Assembly: GCF_023540835.1 (NCBI RefSeq)
Contig: NZ_JALKCU010000001.1
Span: 620,001 to 684,000, forward strand
Direction: 5' to 3'
DNA from: Marivivens geojensis
GTDB taxonomy: Bacteria; Pseudomonadota; Alphaproteobacteria; Rhodobacterales; Rhodobacteraceae
Length of the DNA stretch: 64,000 bases
Part shown: in pieces, positions 28,764 to 37,143 of the stretch
How positions within the stretch are numbered: position 1 is the first letter of the stretch
How the letters are laid out: each line of letters starts with the position of its first letter
Program-made: the position numbers and the translations under genes
Notes under the pieces: generated by a model
Told to the model about the DNA's origin: nothing
The model's database searches: none
What the model saw: the letters and a program-made list of their open reading frames with translations, nothing else

Positions 28764-29231
28764 TCAAAACTTTGGCACTGAGAATATGTAACCTCGGGTT
28801 ATCATCTCATTATTATCTACATCAAAGCCACACACTGCTTCTAGTCGTGCACCTACTAGGTCGGTACGGAGCCTCTCTGGCATTGTCGGGACAATCCTCT
28901 GACGAGCCTCTTCGTTTTCATCAATGCTGCCTGAGATACACTTGGACCACTTTTCCGTAAGCCAGCTCGGTACTTCAATTGGAACCCCAAGGTACATTCG
29001 ATCAGGATATACCTGACTCAATCGTCTAACTATCTGGGGGGCTGGTCGTTGTGGTGTATCTCTCAAGGGAACCTCCACGATGCCACGTAAACCATTGGAA
29101 AACGAGAGTGGGTATTCATTGTCGGAAAGTTCAGGAAGACTAAAGAAACCTGCACGATACAGGTCAAGGGTTCCATAACCTACGACACCCAAAACTACGA
29201 TTAGCAAAACTCGGAAGGACCACTTTAGCAT
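28764..29231 (-). CDS. Membrane-anchored exported protein in island, unknown
   Basis: 155 aa. One N-terminal hydrophobic helix (about 5-23) lacks a clear cleavage site, so the protein is probably anchored with its bulk in the periplasm. The rest is soluble, with two cysteines (SKCISG and EAVCGF). The reverse orientation separates the lipoprotein gene from the Rap1a-like gene. No family is recognised. Confidence 0.55.
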   Translation of the reverse strand: MLKWSFRVLLIVVLGVVGYGTLDLYRAGFFSLPELSDNEYPLSFSNGLRGIVEVPLRDTPQRPAPQIVRRLSQVYPDRMYLGVPIEVPSWLTEKWSKCISGSIDENEEARQRIVPTMPERLRTDLVGARLEAVCGFDVDNNEMITRGYIFSVPKF

Positions 29232-29326
29232 TATGGACTTCTCCTAATCACACCGTTTCACTGTACAAGCTGCACACCATTATCTTAGTCTTATAACGAC
29301 CCATATCGTTGAGAGGAAAGTGCTTA

Positions 29327-29665
29327 ATGAAAAACGTCAAGGCAACTTTGTTGACGGTGATTTTAATGTGTGTGCCGTTTGCTGCCTTGGCTGACTTTAG
29401 GAACGGCAATAGTCTACTTGAAAATTGTCAGGCACCAGCTGGGGCCCCTGGGAGTTTTGTCTGTGCTGGTTATGTTTTCGCAATAGCTGATGTGCAATTG
29501 TTCGGTGACATAGGTGGTGTCAGAAGTTGCGTTCCAGCAGACGTCACGGGAAAACAAGTGATTGATGTGGTGACGAGATATCTGCAGCAACATCCCGAAC
29601 AACGGCATTACGGGGCTGCCTCGTTAGTAGCATATGCTCTTTCGGACAGTTTTTCGTGCAACTGA
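29327..29665 (+). CDS. Rap1a/Tai-like exported protein
   Basis: 112 aa with a signal peptide (about 1-22, cleaved after ALA). The mature part matches the Rap1a/Tai immunity-protein pattern as I know it: GNSLLENC near the start, a cysteine in FVCAGYVFAIAD, RSCVPADVTGKQVIDVVTRYL, HPEQRHYGAASLVAYAL, and a final cysteine. Characterised members are periplasmic immunity proteins against type VI amidase effectors, but many homologues occur without an effector. None is recognised beside it here. The ATG at 29327 begins the signal peptide. Confidence 0.65.
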   Translation: MKNVKATLLTVILMCVPFAALADFRNGNSLLENCQAPAGAPGSFVCAGYVFAIADVQLFGDIGGVRSCVPADVTGKQVIDVVTRYLQQHPEQRHYGAASLVAYALSDSFSCN

Positions 29666-29693
29666 TGGACACAATACGGACTTAGGGATTTCA

Positions 29694-30059
29694 ATGCTTT
29701 GCAGACTGTTAATCTGTGCTTTGCTTCTTACTCCAAAGATTGCTCAAGCTGAACTGATTGAGTTCGAGTGTACTCACCCAGACGCTGCAAACATGGCTCC
29801 TGCGTCATTAATCTTTGATACTCAATCTCAAAGTGTTTTTTACGGAAACTGGGGCTGGTCTGAGGAAAGTCTTTGGGCTGATGAAGCAATTCTGTGGTCG
29901 TACTATGACCTTCGGGATAGTGCATTTCCTGCTGTGATTAACTTCATCTTTAATAAAGGCACGTCAGAGTTATCATTCCGCAACTTTGGTCAGTATAACT
30001 TTTCTCATGCGGACCTAAGATCAGACTTTAAACCGTTGAAGTGTATTCACCCGTTCTGA
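29694..30059 (+). CDS. Small exported protein in island, unknown
   Basis: 121 aa. The signal peptide MLCRLLICALLLTPKIAQA ends at about residue 19. The mature domain has two cysteines near its ends (FECTHPD and LKCIHPF), probably a disulfide closing a single small beta domain rich in aromatic residues (GNWGWSEESLW). The ATG at 29694 follows AGGGA. It lies 28 bases after the Rap1a-like gene and is probably cotranscribed. No family is recognised. Confidence 0.6.
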   Translation: MLCRLLICALLLTPKIAQAELIEFECTHPDAANMAPASLIFDTQSQSVFYGNWGWSEESLWADEAILWSYYDLRDSAFPAVINFIFNKGTSELSFRNFGQYNFSHADLRSDFKPLKCIHPF

Positions 30060-30205
30060 TGCGTGGACTTAAGTCGTGACTTCCAAATTAACCTAGTGCC
30101 GATCACTAGCCACTCAGTAGATTCATCTCGGCTTAGTAATGAGTAGAGAGGGGGGTGGAGAGAGGATAAGGTAGAAGACATTATCTCTCCTCCCTTCTAG
30201 CTATA

Positions 30206-31684
30206 CTAAGACTTCTTAGCTAACCACTGTTCATACCTCTTAAGGTATTCTTCTGACACATCCTCTATAAGAGGTTCGAGGTAATCTTCGAAGCCATACA
30301 TCGGATCATAGTCTTCTGAAGCTCTGTAGTTTCTATCTAGCTCGAATAGTCGATCTTCTTCGTTGATCCGTGAGGTCCTTGTAAGGTCTGTTCCGACTAC
30401 GGCTATGGTAGCCTTACTCATTGCTTGATCTAAGAAGAGCCTTTCTTTTGATTTCACAATATAGCTATCATGTATTGGGAGTATGGGTTTCTTAGCTGCA
30501 ACGAACTCGTTGATGATGTGTGTCGTTATCAAAGAGTCGGTGTGCATCAGGTGAATGCCCTGATCTGAACAGAGTTCATCATTAAGATAAGGATGCCTAT
30601 CGATAAAGGCATCCAGTAGCCGACTTAACGTCTTGTTGCTGTAGTTGTCGAACTTTAATCGGAAAGCCCTGAATGCTGATGACCTATCCTTAGCATTGAT
30701 AGCTACAAGTACTAGCTTCTTCACAGTGTCCCGTTGGACGAATTGAGACACCTCTTCACAGATGTGTTCTTTGAGGTCGTACTTGTCACCCTCACTTACA
30801 ACTCCATGACGAGCAGCTAGTAGAGCTGGATGAAGGCCGTCAAAGTCCACTTCATCGGTAATCTCATTGTCGATCCTGATATGTCTTCTGCTACCTTTCC
30901 GAGCACTCTGCCAAAAGCCACCATACCAACGTCCGTCACAGTCCCATCGAGACCTTGAGAAGATACGTCGCATGAACTTCTGGCCTTGATCGACAGGTAT
31001 CAGCTCAGGATTTCTAACGTTGCCCTGCTGTTGTGTCCTCAGAATGAACGGCCTTCTCAGAAAGGTGATATCAACGTAATGTTGTGAGAGGAGTTCATTA
31101 AGAGCATTAACTTCCATCCTCATAGCCGTAGTTTGATCGGTCTCTTCGTACGGAATATCTTTGGCTTTACGGCTGTCGATATCTTTGTTGCGTAATATAA
31201 TGCACTCTTGGTCTTGGTGTTGGTTGATTTGCCAACTTTCAAGACCCACTTCTGAGAATAGAGTTTTCAATCGATCGGTCAGGAAAAGCCGTGCAGTGCG
31301 GTTACTTCTGCCATCTCCAACTCTGTCGTATCCACCCTTGGAGATACGAATATAGCCTTGGTCTTCAAGGATATGGCACACGTCAGTTACACGATGAGAA
31401 ATGTGTAGCCCATTGTACCTAGACCCAACTCGATAGTCATTCCTGTTGAATGACAGAGCCGTGCAGAGGGTTGGGTCTGTTTTCCAACCTACGTAAAGGT
31501 CTGTCAGGACGATCCTCAGGTGTTTGTATAGGTCTGTCTTGCCTCGATTGTTTGCTCTACCACGTATGGTCTTCTGTTGTTCCTCGTCTAGGCTACGGAA
31601 GATGTACTCTGTCAACTCCATCACAGCTTTATGTTCTGACCAAGCATGAACATTGAAAAGTCGAGAATGCCAAACGTCTTCCAT
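30206..31684 (-). CDS. Polymerase-like protein: winged-helix N-terminus plus A-family/T7-type palm motifs (putative)
   Basis: 492 aa with no database name I can attach. The N-terminal part (about 50-150) looks like a winged helix, with GLHISHRVTDVCHILEDQGY and a basic loop after it, as in replication initiators. The C-terminal half has three ordered blocks resembling single-subunit (Pol I/T7 RNA polymerase) palm motifs: A, VDFDGLHPALLAARHG with D280; B, RDTVKKLVLVAINAKD (318-333); C, ILPIHDSYIV with H405-D406. Spacing is short compared with real polymerases and no thumb or exonuclease domain is evident. The ATG at 31684 has AAGG upstream. The function is inferred. Alternatives are a replication initiator of the island or an inactive relative. 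Confidence 0.5.
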   Translation of the reverse strand: MEDVWHSRLFNVHAWSEHKAVMELTEYIFRSLDEEQQKTIRGRANNRGKTDLYKHLRIVLTDLYVGWKTDPTLCTALSFNRNDYRVGSRYNGLHISHRVTDVCHILEDQGYIRISKGGYDRVGDGRSNRTARLFLTDRLKTLFSEVGLESWQINQHQDQECIILRNKDIDSRKAKDIPYEETDQTTAMRMEVNALNELLSQHYVDITFLRRPFILRTQQQGNVRNPELIPVDQGQKFMRRIFSRSRWDCDGRWYGGFWQSARKGSRRHIRIDNEITDEVDFDGLHPALLAARHGVVSEGDKYDLKEHICEEVSQFVQRDTVKKLVLVAINAKDRSSAFRAFRLKFDNYSNKTLSRLLDAFIDRHPYLNDELCSDQGIHLMHTDSLITTHIINEFVAAKKPILPIHDSYIVKSKERLFLDQAMSKATIAVVGTDLTRTSRINEEDRLFELDRNYRASEDYDPMYGFEDYLEPLIEDVSEEYLKRYEQWLAKKS

Positions 31685-31790
31685 AGATCACCTTCAAGTA
31701 ATAACGTGGCCGTGAAAGCCAAAGCATGACATTAGATTGAGAATGAACCAGATGGGTGCTTTGGACTGCTGTAGTTGCTCATCAGTATAA

Positions 31791-33779
31791 TCAGTATTTC
31801 AGGTCTGCACTCAGAGCCACGGAGTGCCTTGTAGCTCCGCCGATGCTGTCTAGGCCTAACTCTAGTTCAAGAGTTCCGTTGCCCTCCTTGGTTGTGCCTA
31901 GCAGGCCCAGCATAAGACCTGAACCACAATTCCGAGAGGTAGTGCTGCCTAGCTCCGTGTACTCACACATTACTTTAGGTGTCACTGAGGCCACCAGCAG
32001 ACTATTTGCCAGTGACTGACCGTCCATGGCGACACGGTACTTAGGAGCAACGGACACATCTGCATAAGAGACAACACCACCGTCCATGGATAGTGAGTTA
32101 TCTGTAAGGCCATAGGCTGTACCCGTAAAGCCAATCGCTCCTAGATCAGACTGAGCAGCATTGATGGATAGAGTTGGCCAAAGTTCTGAACTTTCATCAA
32201 TCGTCGAGACGCCTGTAAGCGTCAGTCCCCCCAGAACCGTGGTGCTGTGATAAATGCTTTCTAGCTCCAACATGCCATTTGATAGCATTAAGTCATGCTC
32301 GTTTTGCTTCAGTGTCAGGTGACCATCTAGGTATAGCTGATCCTGAAGTTCTGAGACAAAGTACCCGCCGATTGAAGCTCCAAAGGATGTTTGGTCACCC
32401 GAGAATGTACCGTTCAAGTCAGACTGAACGTATTCGGCACCAACGAACCATCCTAACATTGCCGTGTCTGATGTTAGGTATTCCCAAGCGATACGGCCCG
32501 ACAAAGCAGCAGTGGTATTCCCACCTTCATCCCTTTGTAGATTGAAATCTCCAGATGTGATGCGTCTGTAGGTTCCGTCAAAGTCACCAAACTGCCCAAA
32601 GAAGCTGCCATCAATATTCGCTGAACTCGTAGATACCGATGTAGACCCTTCAATATCGAACGGGACATTATTCCGACTTGAGAGCATGGATGTTTCGTCC
32701 ATGCGCCTCGAAGCGATAAACCTATCACGAGCAGAGAACATGAAATTAGTCGTTTCCTGAACACTATTGCGCAAGTTTTGAAGCGCCACGGCTTGAACCT
32801 GCGACACTACTTCATCTTTCACTTCATCAAATGTAGATTGAGGAGAAGGCGTTGTGACTTGAACTGAAAGGCTGGCTGCCCCATTCCCACCAGCATTCAC
32901 TGCACGGAGCTTAATGGAGTAGCTGGTGCCATTGTTCAGACCTGTAATCACAATAGGGCTGCTTGTGGTGGAAGCACTCACCCATGGCCCGTCATCAAGC
33001 TGGTATTCATAGTCTGTAATTGCAGACCCACCGTTGTCAGACGGAGCCGTAAAGGCCACTGAGACCTGACCATCACCTGCTGTGGCAACCAAAGACGTTG
33101 GGGCGGTAGAGACGCCGACTGGAGTTGCAGTTACTGAGGATGAAGCAGTACCACCTCCAGCACTATTTACGGCTCGGATTTTAATCGAATAGTTCGTTCC
33201 ATTTGTAAGCCCTGCGATTGTTATAGGACTTGATGTGTCGACGGGGTTTAACGCAGTCCAGTTTACTCCGTTGTCTAACGAATATTCGTAGTTCGATATG
33301 GTCGATCCACCTGTATCTGAGGGTGCTATGAAGGTAATCAAGGCCTGCCCATCGCCAGACGTTGCGACCAAAGATGTCGGAGCATTGGGAGCAACGATTG
33401 CTGCGACACAGGAAAAATTCGCAGCCCAAGTATTATTTGCGCCGCCATACAATTCATAACTGATGCCCGATCCGACATCACTCGCAACTACAGTATATGA
33501 AATTGAAAGCGGAGCTACCCCTGGCCATTGCGTAACATTGGATGACCCTAACGAAGTGATTTTGACAATGTTACTTGCGTTTCCATTGTTGAACGAAATT
33601 GTCAGGACATCGCCTTCGGCAAAATCCGATACCGTTCCAGTAGCAGTCAGACCTGCCGACATGCGAACGGTCCTACCCCACGCACTGCATCCCGTGGAGG
33701 CAAGCGTAGAGCTGGATGAGAACAGCAAGACTAAGATTGAAAGTAGGAAATTATTTAACAACCCTGATAGATTTTTCAT
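31791..33779 (-). CDS. Outer-membrane barrel protein with two Fn3 domains (autotransporter-like)
   Basis: 662 aa. A signal peptide (about 1-28) is followed by a beta-rich domain (30-125) and two fibronectin type III-like repeats (about 133-219 and 226-310), each starting PTSLVATxGDGQ and containing GLTNGT/GLNNGT and IRAVN/LRAVN. A helical linker with DEVKDEVVSQVQAVA comes next, then a C-terminal barrel of about 260 residues ending in an aromatic residue (SADLKY), as outer-membrane barrels do. The barrel resembles that of the 33891-35261 gene. A surface adhesin-like role is inferred. Confidence 0.7.
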   Translation of the reverse strand: MKNLSGLLNNFLLSILVLLFSSSSTLASTGCSAWGRTVRMSAGLTATGTVSDFAEGDVLTISFNNGNASNIVKITSLGSSNVTQWPGVAPLSISYTVVASDVGSGISYELYGGANNTWAANFSCVAAIVAPNAPTSLVATSGDGQALITFIAPSDTGGSTISNYEYSLDNGVNWTALNPVDTSSPITIAGLTNGTNYSIKIRAVNSAGGGTASSSVTATPVGVSTAPTSLVATAGDGQVSVAFTAPSDNGGSAITDYEYQLDDGPWVSASTTSSPIVITGLNNGTSYSIKLRAVNAGGNGAASLSVQVTTPSPQSTFDEVKDEVVSQVQAVALQNLRNSVQETTNFMFSARDRFIASRRMDETSMLSSRNNVPFDIEGSTSVSTSSANIDGSFFGQFGDFDGTYRRITSGDFNLQRDEGGNTTAALSGRIAWEYLTSDTAMLGWFVGAEYVQSDLNGTFSGDQTSFGASIGGYFVSELQDQLYLDGHLTLKQNEHDLMLSNGMLELESIYHSTTVLGGLTLTGVSTIDESSELWPTLSINAAQSDLGAIGFTGTAYGLTDNSLSMDGGVVSYADVSVAPKYRVAMDGQSLANSLLVASVTPKVMCEYTELGSTTSRNCGSGLMLGLLGTTKEGNGTLELELGLDSIGGATRHSVALSADLKY

Positions 33780-33842
33780 AAAAATGCACCCCTGTTAGAT
33801 ACTAGGCAGCTTGACCATTTTAGACCTGCCCCGCAAACGAAA

Positions 33843-33866
33843 AGAGGCGACCCGAAGGCCGCCCCT
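33843..33866 (-). terminator. Rho-independent terminator of the TIG-barrel gene
   Basis: Read on the minus strand, GGCGGCC pairs with GGTCGCC around a TTCG tetraloop and is followed by TCTTTT. It lies 25 bases past the stop of the 33891 gene and before the next gene. Confidence 0.7.
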
Positions 33867-33890
33867 ATGCTCGTTAACCTGCACTATTCC

Positions 33891-35261
33891 TTAGAAGCGG
33901 AACTCAGCCTGTAGGTTCAGACCTTGGCGATCTACGCCGCCTACTCGGTCAAAACGAATGCTTGCGTTGAGATTGGTTGCACCGTCCTCAGAGGTTCCGT
34001 TGATGCCTAGCTCAAGACCAGCACCACAGTCTTTGGTCACTGTGTTAGCAGCATCGCTACGTTCACAGATCAGGCGAGGTGCAGCAGAGGCTACAGTCAC
34101 CATGTTGCTGCCTTCTTGTTGTTCCATCGGGAAGAGGAACTCAGGTTTAGCAACGAGTTCACCGAAGGTGGTGTCACCAACAGCTACGTTGATCGAAGAA
34201 CCATTCTCATCAAGGGTGATATCGCCAATCCAAGTCTTCACGAAGTTCAGGCTGACCGACGGACGCAGTTCGTAGGTCTCGAAGTCTACAGAGCCGCTAA
34301 GCTGACCGCCGAGAGACATGGTACGGGACGTGTAGTCACCAGTCACAACAGACGATGCACCATCAGTGATGTCTAGATTGCTACGAGCTACGCCAAGAGA
34401 GCCGTAACCAGACAGGTACAGATTGTTCTCAAGCTCTTTGAAGCCATAGACACCTGCTGTCAGGCCATAACGGCTCTGATCGCCTGTGTAAGTACCTTCT
34501 AAATTGGAACGGTTCACTTCAGCACCGAGGAAGTAAGCCACCATGGCGTCGTCACCAGCCGCACGTTCCCAAGCCATACGACCATTGAAGCTGAGTGTCG
34601 TACCAGCACCACGTTCATGCTGCACGTCGAACTCGCCGAAAGTCACTTTTCGGTAGGTGCCATCAGCAGAGACCGACTGCCCAAAGAATGAACCACGACC
34701 GAAGAGGGTCTCACCGTAGGCTTTCATCTCAGGGGATACGACAACACTATTCAGACCACTGGTGGAGATAACATCTGTCATGGACTGACCAGAGCTACGG
34801 TCACCAATGAAGCGTTCTAGACCCTGAGACATCATGCTGTTGTTTGCAGTCACAGCACTGCGGGTCACACGAGAGACGTCTGACTGGATGACAGAGGCAG
34901 TTGTCGGTGTGTTATTGTGGGCGATGTAAGTAAATTGAGCGGTATCAAAGGCATTGGCGTTAATCCCGACGTTAGGGTTGGTTACCTTCAAAGTTACTAC
35001 ACCTATAGTCCCCACTGGGCTTGTGGCCGTCACAGTGCCGTAACTGGCAGTAACATTTGAAGCTGAAACACCATTGAAACTCACACTCACACATCCTAGT
35101 GATGTGCCTGAAATAGTTACAATTGTGCCACCTGTGACTAATCCATTTGTTGGCGAAACAGATGTGATTGTGGGAGGGTTGTTGCCATTACAAGAAGCGA
35201 GTGCGGCCTGTGATGCCACTATTGCTATAATGGAAAAACATAAAACCGATAAAATCTTCAA
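33891..35261 (-). CDS. Outer-membrane barrel protein with an IPT/TIG domain (autotransporter-like)
   Basis: 456 aa from a TTG at 35261, chosen because GGAGAG lies five bases upstream and it opens a clean signal peptide (KILSVLCFSIIAIVASQAALA); an upstream TTG at 35276 lacks this. A TIG/IPT domain follows (about 30-115: PTITSVSPTNGLVTGGTIVTI), then a linker, and a barrel of about 260 residues ending LQAEFRF. Paired cysteines near the end (ICERSD and KDCGAG) also occur in the paralogue at 31791 (MCEYTE and RNCGSG). Passenger domains are much smaller than in classical autotransporters. Confidence 0.7.
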   Translation of the reverse strand: MKILSVLCFSIIAIVASQAALASCNGNNPPTITSVSPTNGLVTGGTIVTISGTSLGCVSVSFNGVSASNVTASYGTVTATSPVGTIGVVTLKVTNPNVGINANAFDTAQFTYIAHNNTPTTASVIQSDVSRVTRSAVTANNSMMSQGLERFIGDRSSGQSMTDVISTSGLNSVVVSPEMKAYGETLFGRGSFFGQSVSADGTYRKVTFGEFDVQHERGAGTTLSFNGRMAWERAAGDDAMVAYFLGAEVNRSNLEGTYTGDQSRYGLTAGVYGFKELENNLYLSGYGSLGVARSNLDITDGASSVVTGDYTSRTMSLGGQLSGSVDFETYELRPSVSLNFVKTWIGDITLDENGSSINVAVGDTTFGELVAKPEFLFPMEQQEGSNMVTVASAAPRLICERSDAANTVTKDCGAGLELGINGTSEDGATNLNASIRFDRVGGVDRQGLNLQAEFRF

Positions 35262-35366
35262 GCTATCTCTCCGCAAAGTATGACATCTTCCATGTCGAGG
35301 GTTCTTCTTAGTGAAGTCACTCAGGAAGGCTGGTTACATCTTCCACGGCAACAGTAAGATCATTAA

Positions 35367-35630
35367 CTAAGCAGCGACTTTCTTTGCAGCCTTTTTGGTC
35401 CGTGTGGCGATATACTCGAACTCTTTGTTGTTAGGCTTCTCACATCGACGTTGTGTCAGCAGAACATATCCACCTTCGTACAGATACAGTGCCTCACGTT
35501 TCAAGGGAGTGGATTCACCCTGTCTCTTCCGCATGTAGATCATCTTTTCTCCGACATCTGCTTGCATCACGTATTGGGCAAACTCAGGAGGGGACATCCT
35601 CGTAAGGTCAACAACAGGCTTCTGGGGCAT
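35367..35630 (-). CDS. Small basic protein, unknown
   Basis: 87 aa. The N-terminal region reads DLTRMSPPEFAQYVMQADVGEKMIY, and the C-terminus is a lysine-rich tail (TRTKKAAKKVAA) suited to nucleic-acid binding. The ribosome site is weak. It lies 105 bases upstream of the TIG-barrel gene on the same strand. No family is recognised; a regulatory role in the island is only a guess. Confidence 0.45.
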   Translation of the reverse strand: MPQKPVVDLTRMSPPEFAQYVMQADVGEKMIYMRKRQGESTPLKREALYLYEGGYVLLTQRRCEKPNNKEFEYIATRTKKAAKKVAA

Positions 35631-36240
35631 TCAAACATCAATCGTTAAGTTGCAGCCTGTGCATCCAAAACTAAGTATCGGACTGAGCCTACCTATTCTG
35701 ATGAGGTATCTTTGCATGGTCCAGAAAATATGTCGGTAATGAAAAGTCGCATTTTGTAATTTATTAACTACCCCCTATCCCCCGTCTCCCCCACCTTTAA
35801 GTGACTGACTTTGAACGGGTGGGGTAGCTTAACAAAGCTACAAAGGTGGTATGATTCCCCAAGCCAGATTCATACATCGCAACGCAAGCTATTGTTTTAA
35901 AATGTAAATCTTGGCGGTGTGTGATTTCATCTGCACACATACGGGTACAGTGCCCTGAACTGGATGGGGTTTTCCCAGCATACACAAAGATAGCATTGGG
36001 GATGAATGGCTGGATTTTGAGTAAGTTATTGTAAATAAACATAAAGTCAAAAAACACACTCTATCTAGGGCTTATTTTAATACCCTATATTGTTGCTTGT
36101 AGTTATGGTGACACAATATGTTGGTGCACACATTATCCTTGAAATCGATGCCATTCTGGATCAACCTCAACGCACGGTTAAACTCGTGACAGATCATGAA
36201 CCTATTGGAATGGTTGGGTTTTCTTGTGTCTGGGGTTGCG
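35631..36240. other. AT-rich gene-poor right end of the island
   Basis: About 600 bases without a convincing gene. A minus-strand frame at 35797-36057 (86 codons) and a plus-strand frame at 36105-36251 (48 codons) exist, but neither has a ribosome site, a fold pattern or island-like codon use. A C-rich tract lies at about 35771-35795. The region may hold integrase arm sites or decayed genes. Confidence 0.5.
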
Positions 36241-36287
36241 CCTTGAAGTGACGTAGGAACTTCAAGGGGTCTGGGCCAAAGGCCCAG
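36241..36287. repeat. Two tandem perfect hairpins beside attR
   Basis: CCTTGAAGT (36241-36249) pairs with ACTTCAAGG (36259-36267) across nine bases. CTGGGCC (36271-36277) pairs with GGCCCAG (36281-36287) across AAA. The second hairpin ends one base before the attR core. They could be recombination-protein sites or a terminator. No T tract follows on the plus strand. Confidence 0.6.
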
Positions 36288-36288
36288 C

Positions 36289-36315
36289 AGTCCCTGCACC
36301 GCCACCATATCCCCC
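36289..36315 (+). repeat. attR of the genomic island (27-bp direct repeat)
   Basis: A second copy of the tRNA-Met 3' end (T-arm through CCA and six further bases), identical to 27002-27028 and 9.29 kb away. The 5' part of the tRNA is missing, so this is the duplicated att copy at the distal end. Confidence 0.9.
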
Positions 36316-36357
36316 AGATATCAATGGAAATTCGCCGAATAGTGATCGGGTAAACCC

Positions 36358-37041
36358 TTAGCCGTTCAGGCTATATCGTCGAATGGTTTCAAATCGACCG
36401 TCAGGGCGTTCGCCGACCAGCGCGATAGCGTCGATGATGAACGGGCGCGGGAGTGTGCCGAGGCTCAGCTCTTCAATCGCTGCCATCGAACGGGTCGCTG
36501 TTTCGGGGTCCAATTTGCCAGAAAGCGTCATGTGGAATTTGAACTCCTCCATGACATAGGGATAGCCCCATTGCATCAAAAGCTCTGTCTGTCGTTCGGT
36601 GAGGCCCGCTGCTTTACGGCGTTCTGTCTCTGACGCGCTGGCGGGGGCGCGGAAGTGGTCGAGTTCGCGGACGCAAGCTGCCGCTAATGCATTGAGGCCC
36701 GACTGCGATCCTTCGACCGCAAAGGCGAGGAAAGAGCTGATCTGGCTTAGTTTGAGGCCGTCGAGCGTCACTGGAGCCAATACATCCGCGAGGTCGGCCA
36801 CTGCGGCTTGCAGTTCGACTTCACCATGCGACTCGGTCAGTCGGAAGGGTGGCTTCAGTGTCGCGTGAAACCCGTATTTCCGTGGCGTATCTGTGACGGC
36901 CTCAAGGTCAAGGTCGTCCACATGCGGGTGTGGAACGGCGCTGCCCGAGGCGATATCCCATCCCAACCATGCTGCGCCGAATTGCTCGAGCGGTCCCGCA
37001 GGTGGAACATAGTAGATGGCGAAACGAGTGTAATCGGACAT
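36358..37041 (-). CDS. DUF1045 / 2H phosphoesterase-like protein
   Basis: 227 aa. It resembles the DUF1045 proteins often encoded in phosphonate (phn) operons. The two H-x-T motifs of 2H phosphoesterases are visible: FHATLKPPF (near residue 60) and FHMTLSGKL (near 172), so a cyclic-phosphodiesterase activity is plausible. The start MSDYTRFAIYYVP at 37041 has AAGGGA upstream; the longer frame has none. No phn genes are nearby. It is the first chromosomal gene after the island. Confidence 0.8.
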   Translation of the reverse strand: MSDYTRFAIYYVPPAGPLEQFGAAWLGWDIASGSAVPHPHVDDLDLEAVTDTPRKYGFHATLKPPFRLTESHGEVELQAAVADLADVLAPVTLDGLKLSQISSFLAFAVEGSQSGLNALAAACVRELDHFRAPASASETERRKAAGLTERQTELLMQWGYPYVMEEFKFHMTLSGKLDPETATRSMAAIEELSLGTLPRPFIIDAIALVGERPDGRFETIRRYSLNG

Positions 37042-37143
37042 GGCTTGTTCCCTTTTTAACGGGGGATTTCGCAGAGTTGCGTGAAACCTTAATGACATCG
37101 ATTGTAGTGTAAACCGATGCACAAAAAGGTGTTCACGGTCCGT

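Larger units (their letters stand above)
27029..36315. mobile_element. Integrative genomic island in tRNA-Met
   Basis: A 9.3-kb block lies between 27-bp repeats. It starts with a tyrosine integrase beside the tRNA and is visibly more AT-rich than both flanks, with TTA/AGA-rich codon use and long AT-rich spacers. Genes inside: integrase, four small exported or membrane proteins, a polymerase-like protein, two outer-membrane barrel proteins and a small basic protein. No transposase, conjugation, capsid or relaxase gene is seen, so it is likely a non-conjugative or satellite-like element. No excisionase is recognised. Confidence 0.85.

Noticed and set aside
35797-36057. 86-codon minus-strand frame in the gene-poor island end
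   Set aside because: No ribosome site and no recognisable fold; AT-rich DNA opens such frames by chance.
36072-36308. Minus-strand frame starting inside attR
   Set aside because: It begins in the duplicated tRNA end and has no ribosome site, domain or plausible composition.
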